This document shows, piece after piece, positions 31,774 to 35,125 of a stretch of 35,125 bases of DNA. How positions within the stretch are numbered: position 1 is the first letter of the stretch; every line of letters begins with the position of its first letter. Both the position numbers and the translations under genes were made by a program. A model generated the notes under the pieces. It did no database searches. It saw only the letters and a program-made list of their open reading frames with translations, and was not told the DNA's origin. Source of the stretch: an uncultured Muribaculaceae bacterium (lineage in GTDB: Bacteria; Bacteroidota; Bacteroidia; Bacteroidales; Muribaculaceae); assembly GCA_910587425.1 (NCBI GenBank), contig CAJUKU010000019.1, positions 1 to 35,125 of the forward strand, written 5' to 3'.

Positions 31774-32625
31774 ATGGCAAAAGATGTAGATCTTTCATCA
31801 AAAGAGTGGCGCGACCTTATATTTGAAGGCAAGAACAAGGAATTCGGTGCATATCAGCTCCGTAAAGCCTCCGACAGCCGTCACAACCGCGCTATGATAG
31901 TGATCGTGGTGGTTATTGCAATTCTCTTCGCTCTCGCATTCCTTGTAAACACTGTGATCAAGTCGGCTGAAGCCCGTCCGGAGGACACAATCGAACAGGC
32001 TATGGCTGAGATGGTGACAGAGACTGTCGAGGAGGAAGAGATTGAGGAAGAACCCCAGCGTATTGAAGAGCAGAAACCTGAAGTAATCAAGGAAGAACTT
32101 CTCAACACCGCCAAGATGACCGAGGTTGCCATCGTACAGGATGACCAGGTCGACGAGGAGATGAAGAGCCAGGACGAACTCAAGGAAGATGACCGTGCAA
32201 TCGGTCAGGTGAATGAGGATCGTGGTGTCGATGACATCATCAATGCTCAGGAGCACAAAGAGGTAGTCGTGGTTGAAGAGAAGGCTCCCGTTGAGGAGAA
32301 CAAGGTGTTTGAGTCGGTAGAACAGGAACCCCAGTTCCCCGGCGGTGTCAAGGCTCTCTATGAGTGGCTTGGCAAGAACATCAACTATCCTCCGATTGCA
32401 GCCGAGAATGGCGTTCAGGGTCGCGTGACAGTGCGTTTCGTTGTGCTTAAGGACGGCTCGATCGGCGAGGCTAAGATTCTCCGTTCGAAGGATCCTGAGC
32501 TTGACAAGGAGGCACTCCGCGTAGTCAAGAAGCTGCCGAAGTTCATCCCCGGTAAGCAGAACGGTCAGGCTGTGAACGTATGGTTCACTCTCCCCGTTGT
32601 GTTCCAGCTCCAGAACGCTCACTAA
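31774..32625 (+). CDS. tonB: TonB-family energy transducer
   Basis: 283 residues. The cytoplasmic N-terminus carries the Bacteroidetes motif FEGKNKEFGAYQLRK, then one helix (MIVIVVVIAILFALAFLVNT, ~40-60), a long acidic linker (~65-180) rich in Glu/Val rather than the Pro-Lys/Glu of enterobacterial TonB, and a C-terminal TonB domain (~185-283): FPGGVKALYEWLGKNINYPP, GRVTVRFVVLKDGSI, and PGKQNGQAVNVWFTLPVVF. It carries energy from ExbB/ExbD to outer-membrane receptors. A strong terminator follows, closing the operon. Confidence 0.93.
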   Translation: MAKDVDLSSKEWRDLIFEGKNKEFGAYQLRKASDSRHNRAMIVIVVVIAILFALAFLVNTVIKSAEARPEDTIEQAMAEMVTETVEEEEIEEEPQRIEEQKPEVIKEELLNTAKMTEVAIVQDDQVDEEMKSQDELKEDDRAIGQVNEDRGVDDIINAQEHKEVVVVEEKAPVEENKVFESVEQEPQFPGGVKALYEWLGKNINYPPIAAENGVQGRVTVRFVVLKDGSIGEAKILRSKDPELDKEALRVVKKLPKFIPGKQNGQAVNVWFTLPVVFQLQNAH

Positions 32626-32678
32626 TTCTTGAAAAATCATAGTCCGGTCGCTTGACCGTGACATGATAGATAATATGG

Positions 32679-32717
32679 CTGGCGCCATCCTTGATTGAGG
32701 GTGGCGCCAGTTTTTTT
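32679..32717 (+). terminator. Strong intrinsic terminator of the exb/tonB operon
   Basis: CTGGCGCCATCC pairs with its near-complement across an 8-base loop, followed by seven T. It lies 54 bases after the tonB stop and is the clearest terminator in the window. Confidence 0.9.
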
Positions 32718-32888
32718 GTGCGTAATAATGTCTTATTGCGCCGCACTTTAATTGATGCGCTGTATGATGGTGTAGACTAATGTGGACACAAGTCGGTATA
32801 TTATTGTTATAGTTTCTTCGGTATTTTTTTGATTGATTGTAACCAAACGGTTGTGATCTTACGTCTGAACAATAAAAGATACCGGATT

Positions 32889-34973
32889 ATGATGAAAAGA
32901 TTGTTATTTCTTGCAATAGTGTCGGCGGCTATACCTTCGGCATTCGCCAATGAGCCTTCTGATACAATAGAGGCTCTTGAACTTGATGAGATCGTGATTG
33001 AGGCTCCAAAAGTCATCCATAAGGCTGACATGGATCTGTACAAGCCATCGAAGAACGCTGTTGAGTATTCAAAGAATGGCATGCAGCTGCTTCGCAACCT
33101 TATGATACCTACAATAACTGTCAATGAATCTCTCGGTTCGATCAGTGCTGCGGGTCAGCCGGTGCAGGTACGCATAAACGGTCGGGAAGCTACCATAGAT
33201 CAGGTAAAGTCACTTCTTCCTGAGAGCATCAAGCGCGTAGAGTGGATTGATAATCCGGGTCTGCGCTATGGCGGGGCTGATCATGTTCTGAACTTTATCG
33301 TGATAAATCCAACAGTTGGTGGTTCATTTATGGCACAGGCGAAACCTGCGTTAAACTGCGGCTGGGGCTACTATCAGGCGGATGCCAAATTCAATTACGG
33401 ACGCTCGCAATGGGAGTTTGGCGGAAATATCAGAGTTGCCGAAGGTATCAAGGCTCACCGTGATTATACAGAGACATTCAGATGGGAAAACGGCACTGAA
33501 CTGACACGGAGAGAAACGCCGCTTGACGGTCGGCTGGACAATACGCAGGGTGTCGGTCAGATTTCATATAACTACATAAAGCCGGACACCACGGTATTCA
33601 ATGTTCAGTTGGTTGCCAACAGCACAATCTCTGACTTAACCCGCTATAACGGCTTGCTGTCGCTGAGCAACGGGGATAAAGATATACTATTGAGCGATGA
33701 GTCGGGGCGTGTGGGTACTACTCCACGTTTCTCGGTATATCTTGAGCAGCATCTCGCACACCGTCAGACATTTGTCGTCGATTTCAGCGCGTCGCTATAT
33801 TCCGGACGCTCCCATTCGTCTTATCTTGAAAGATATGCTGAAGGGGCTGATTATATCACGGATGTGAACACTGATATAAAGGACCGTAACCAAGCCTATG
33901 GGCTTGAGGCTGACTATATAAAACAATGGCGTTCGTCAAAGCTGACTACAGGAGCTTCATATACAGCAAACCGTAACAGATCGGTTTATGAGAATCTTGG
34001 TGGCGAGATATTCCATCAACGCCAGGACAAGGCATACTTCTTCATGGAATACTTCCAGCGCATCAGTAAGGTCACGCTTACCGGTGGAGTCGGAGCACAA
34101 TATACATCCTTCCGATTCCGGGAAACCGATCAGGGGAACCACTCATGGAATCTCCGTCCGCAAGCCACAGTGACATATTCTTTGAATCATAACCATAACT
34201 TCAGACTTTCATTTGCATCCTGGCAATCCACACCATCACTTGCCGAGACCAATATGGCTCCTCAGCAACTTGATGGGTTCCAATGGCGGATCGGTAATTC
34301 AAACCTTAAGACGTCGTCATCCTACATGCTGACATTACGCTGCGGTCACAACCTCTTTGATCAAAGGGTAAGCGGCACGTTAGGTGTAAGGGCGTTTACA
34401 AGTCCGGATGCCATAACCCCATATCTATATTGGGAGGAGGGGAGGCTCATCACATCATACGAGAACAGCAAAGGGTTGCAGAATCTGACTGTCTGGCTTG
34501 CGGATCAGATACATATAATTCCGGACCGGCTCATGCTTTCCGGCTCAATCCAATATAGGGCTGAACGGATGAAGGGTAAGACCTACACTCTTTATAATCA
34601 TGGATGGAGCGGTGATGCCATGCTGATATTCATGTATAAAGGTTTTCAGTTCGTATTCCAATATGAGAAGGCGCAGCGAGACCTCTGGGGAGAAAAGATC
34701 AGCTGGGGCGAGGACTTAAATATAATCGCAGCTGCCTATAATTGGAAAAACTGGCAGTTTGAAGCCGGGATGCTGATACCGTTCGGCAAATATGACCGAG
34801 GATCGAAGTCGCTGAGTCAGTGGAACCGTAACGAACACCACATGCGCGTCGATATGCGTGTACCTTACATAAGTATCACCTACAATCTTAAGTGGGGGCA
34901 TCAGAAGCGTGGAGCCAATAAGCTGATCAATGCTGATGCGGAGGTGGAGCATTCTACCACCGGTGGCAGATAA
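32889..34973 (+). CDS. TonB-dependent-receptor-like outer-membrane beta-barrel (PF14905 type)
   Basis: 694 residues from the ATG at 32889 (MMKRLLFLAIVSAAIPSAFA signal peptide); the frame is open 60 bases further up but lacks a signal there. A plug-like segment covers ~25-150 (LDEIVIEAPKV, a possible TonB box; then RNLMIPTITVNESLGSI, QPVQVRINGREAT, SIKRVEWIDNPGLRYG). The rest is a large barrel with OMP_b-brl_3 features. It lacks the N-terminal carboxypeptidase-like domain common in this family, so it is on the short side. The C-terminus is hydrophilic (ends STTGGR), without the usual terminal Phe, though ISITYNLKW about 30 residues earlier may be the last strand. It follows the exb/tonB terminator, so it is separately transcribed. 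Confidence 0.82.
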   Translation: MMKRLLFLAIVSAAIPSAFANEPSDTIEALELDEIVIEAPKVIHKADMDLYKPSKNAVEYSKNGMQLLRNLMIPTITVNESLGSISAAGQPVQVRINGREATIDQVKSLLPESIKRVEWIDNPGLRYGGADHVLNFIVINPTVGGSFMAQAKPALNCGWGYYQADAKFNYGRSQWEFGGNIRVAEGIKAHRDYTETFRWENGTELTRRETPLDGRLDNTQGVGQISYNYIKPDTTVFNVQLVANSTISDLTRYNGLLSLSNGDKDILLSDESGRVGTTPRFSVYLEQHLAHRQTFVVDFSASLYSGRSHSSYLERYAEGADYITDVNTDIKDRNQAYGLEADYIKQWRSSKLTTGASYTANRNRSVYENLGGEIFHQRQDKAYFFMEYFQRISKVTLTGGVGAQYTSFRFRETDQGNHSWNLRPQATVTYSLNHNHNFRLSFASWQSTPSLAETNMAPQQLDGFQWRIGNSNLKTSSSYMLTLRCGHNLFDQRVSGTLGVRAFTSPDAITPYLYWEEGRLITSYENSKGLQNLTVWLADQIHIIPDRLMLSGSIQYRAERMKGKTYTLYNHGWSGDAMLIFMYKGFQFVFQYEKAQRDLWGEKISWGEDLNIIAAAYNWKNWQFEAGMLIPFGKYDRGSKSLSQWNRNEHHMRVDMRVPYISITYNLKWGHQKRGANKLINADAEVEHSTTGGR

Positions 34974-34983
34974 GAGTTGAGGA

Positions 34984-35019
34984 TAGGGCAAATAAGGCAA
35001 ATATGGCAAATAGAGTCAA
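34984..35019 (+). repeat. 9-bp tandem repeat, site D
   Basis: Units TAGGGCAAA, TAAGGCAAA, TATGGCAAA, TAGAGTCAA, starting 11 bases after the stop at 34973. Same absolute orientation as sites A-C although the preceding gene is on the opposite strand. A purine-rich GGGAGGGGAGAGG stretch follows. Confidence 0.8.
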
Positions 35020-35081
35020 GGGAGGGGAGAGGAGGTGAGGAGGAGAGAGGGGGAGCTAGTTTATTTTTTGCGGTGGAAAAA

Positions 35082-35122
35082 CCGGAGCAGACTGGGACAG
35101 TGCGCCGGAGCAGACTGGGACA
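35082..35122. repeat. Two 18-bp direct repeats, possible insertion-sequence end
   Basis: CCGGAGCAGACTGGGACA at 35082-35099 and again at 35105-35122, period 23. Multiple short direct repeats near a terminus are a feature of IS21-family ends, and the window stops here. No transposase is visible, so this is only a suggestion. Confidence 0.4.
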
Positions 35123-35125
35123 CTT

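Noticed and set aside
31798..32688. 296-codon open frame on the minus strand opposite tonB
   Set aside because: tonB has clear domains and codon bias; the long antisense frame is a by-product of its Glu/Val-rich codons. Its protein has no recognisable motif.

Overview
The window reads as a chromosomal segment of a gut Bacteroidales bacterium, most likely Muribaculaceae or a close relative (family-level call is inference). Supporting signs: repeated Bacteroidetes-type promoters (TAnnTTTG near -7, in two places with a well-spaced TTTG near -33), almost no Shine-Dalgarno sequences, and typical Bacteroidales families (6-bladed beta-propeller lipoprotein, PCMD, DUF3943, DUF4924, GIN domain, PF14905-type barrel, Nqr, a doubled-ExbD TonB operon).

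Layout. (1) 1-~1990 is an AT-richer block with a two-gene ATPase plus RloB-like operon on the minus strand, resembling RloAB/AbiL phage-defence modules. It runs off the left edge. Its right border falls inside pgeF, which keeps only its C-terminal two thirds. (2) 2485-13588 is a minus-strand series of envelope genes: a GT42/DUF115-like protein, a beta-propeller lipoprotein, a FadL-like porin, a tryptophan-rich secreted protein, an HdeD-like membrane protein, an M16 protease, a PCMD protein and a DUF3943 protein. (3) 13805-16712 is a plus-strand pair: an Omp85-type barrel without POTRA domains, overlapping an EptA-like phosphoethanolamine transferase. (4) 16820-21998 is a minus-strand group: GH89 alpha-N-acetylglucosaminidase, DUF4924, an LPG-synthase-like membrane protein and NfeD. 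(5) 22138-22815 is a GIN-domain protein with a good terminator. (6) 22960-28873 is the complete nqrABCDEF operon for the sodium-pumping NADH:quinone oxidoreductase. (7) 29398-32625, divergent from nqr, is exbB-exbD-exbD-tonB with a long leader and a strong terminator. (8) 32889-34973 is a TonB-dependent-receptor-like barrel, followed by repeats at the right edge.

Functionally the window is dominated by envelope biology: Nqr builds a sodium-motive force, the Exb/TonB complex energises outer-membrane uptake, and many secreted or outer-membrane proteins act in import, glycan degradation, proteolysis and lipid A modification.

The less ordinary items are the defence-like insertion that truncated pgeF, a family of 9-bp tandem repeats (consensus TARGGCARA) at four intergenic sites with the same absolute orientation, a perfect 13-bp inverted repeat at the predicted transcription start of the GT42-like gene, a Trp-rich repeat protein, and 23-bp direct repeats at the right edge that resemble an insertion-sequence end. 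I did not find a clearly undescribed multi-gene system.
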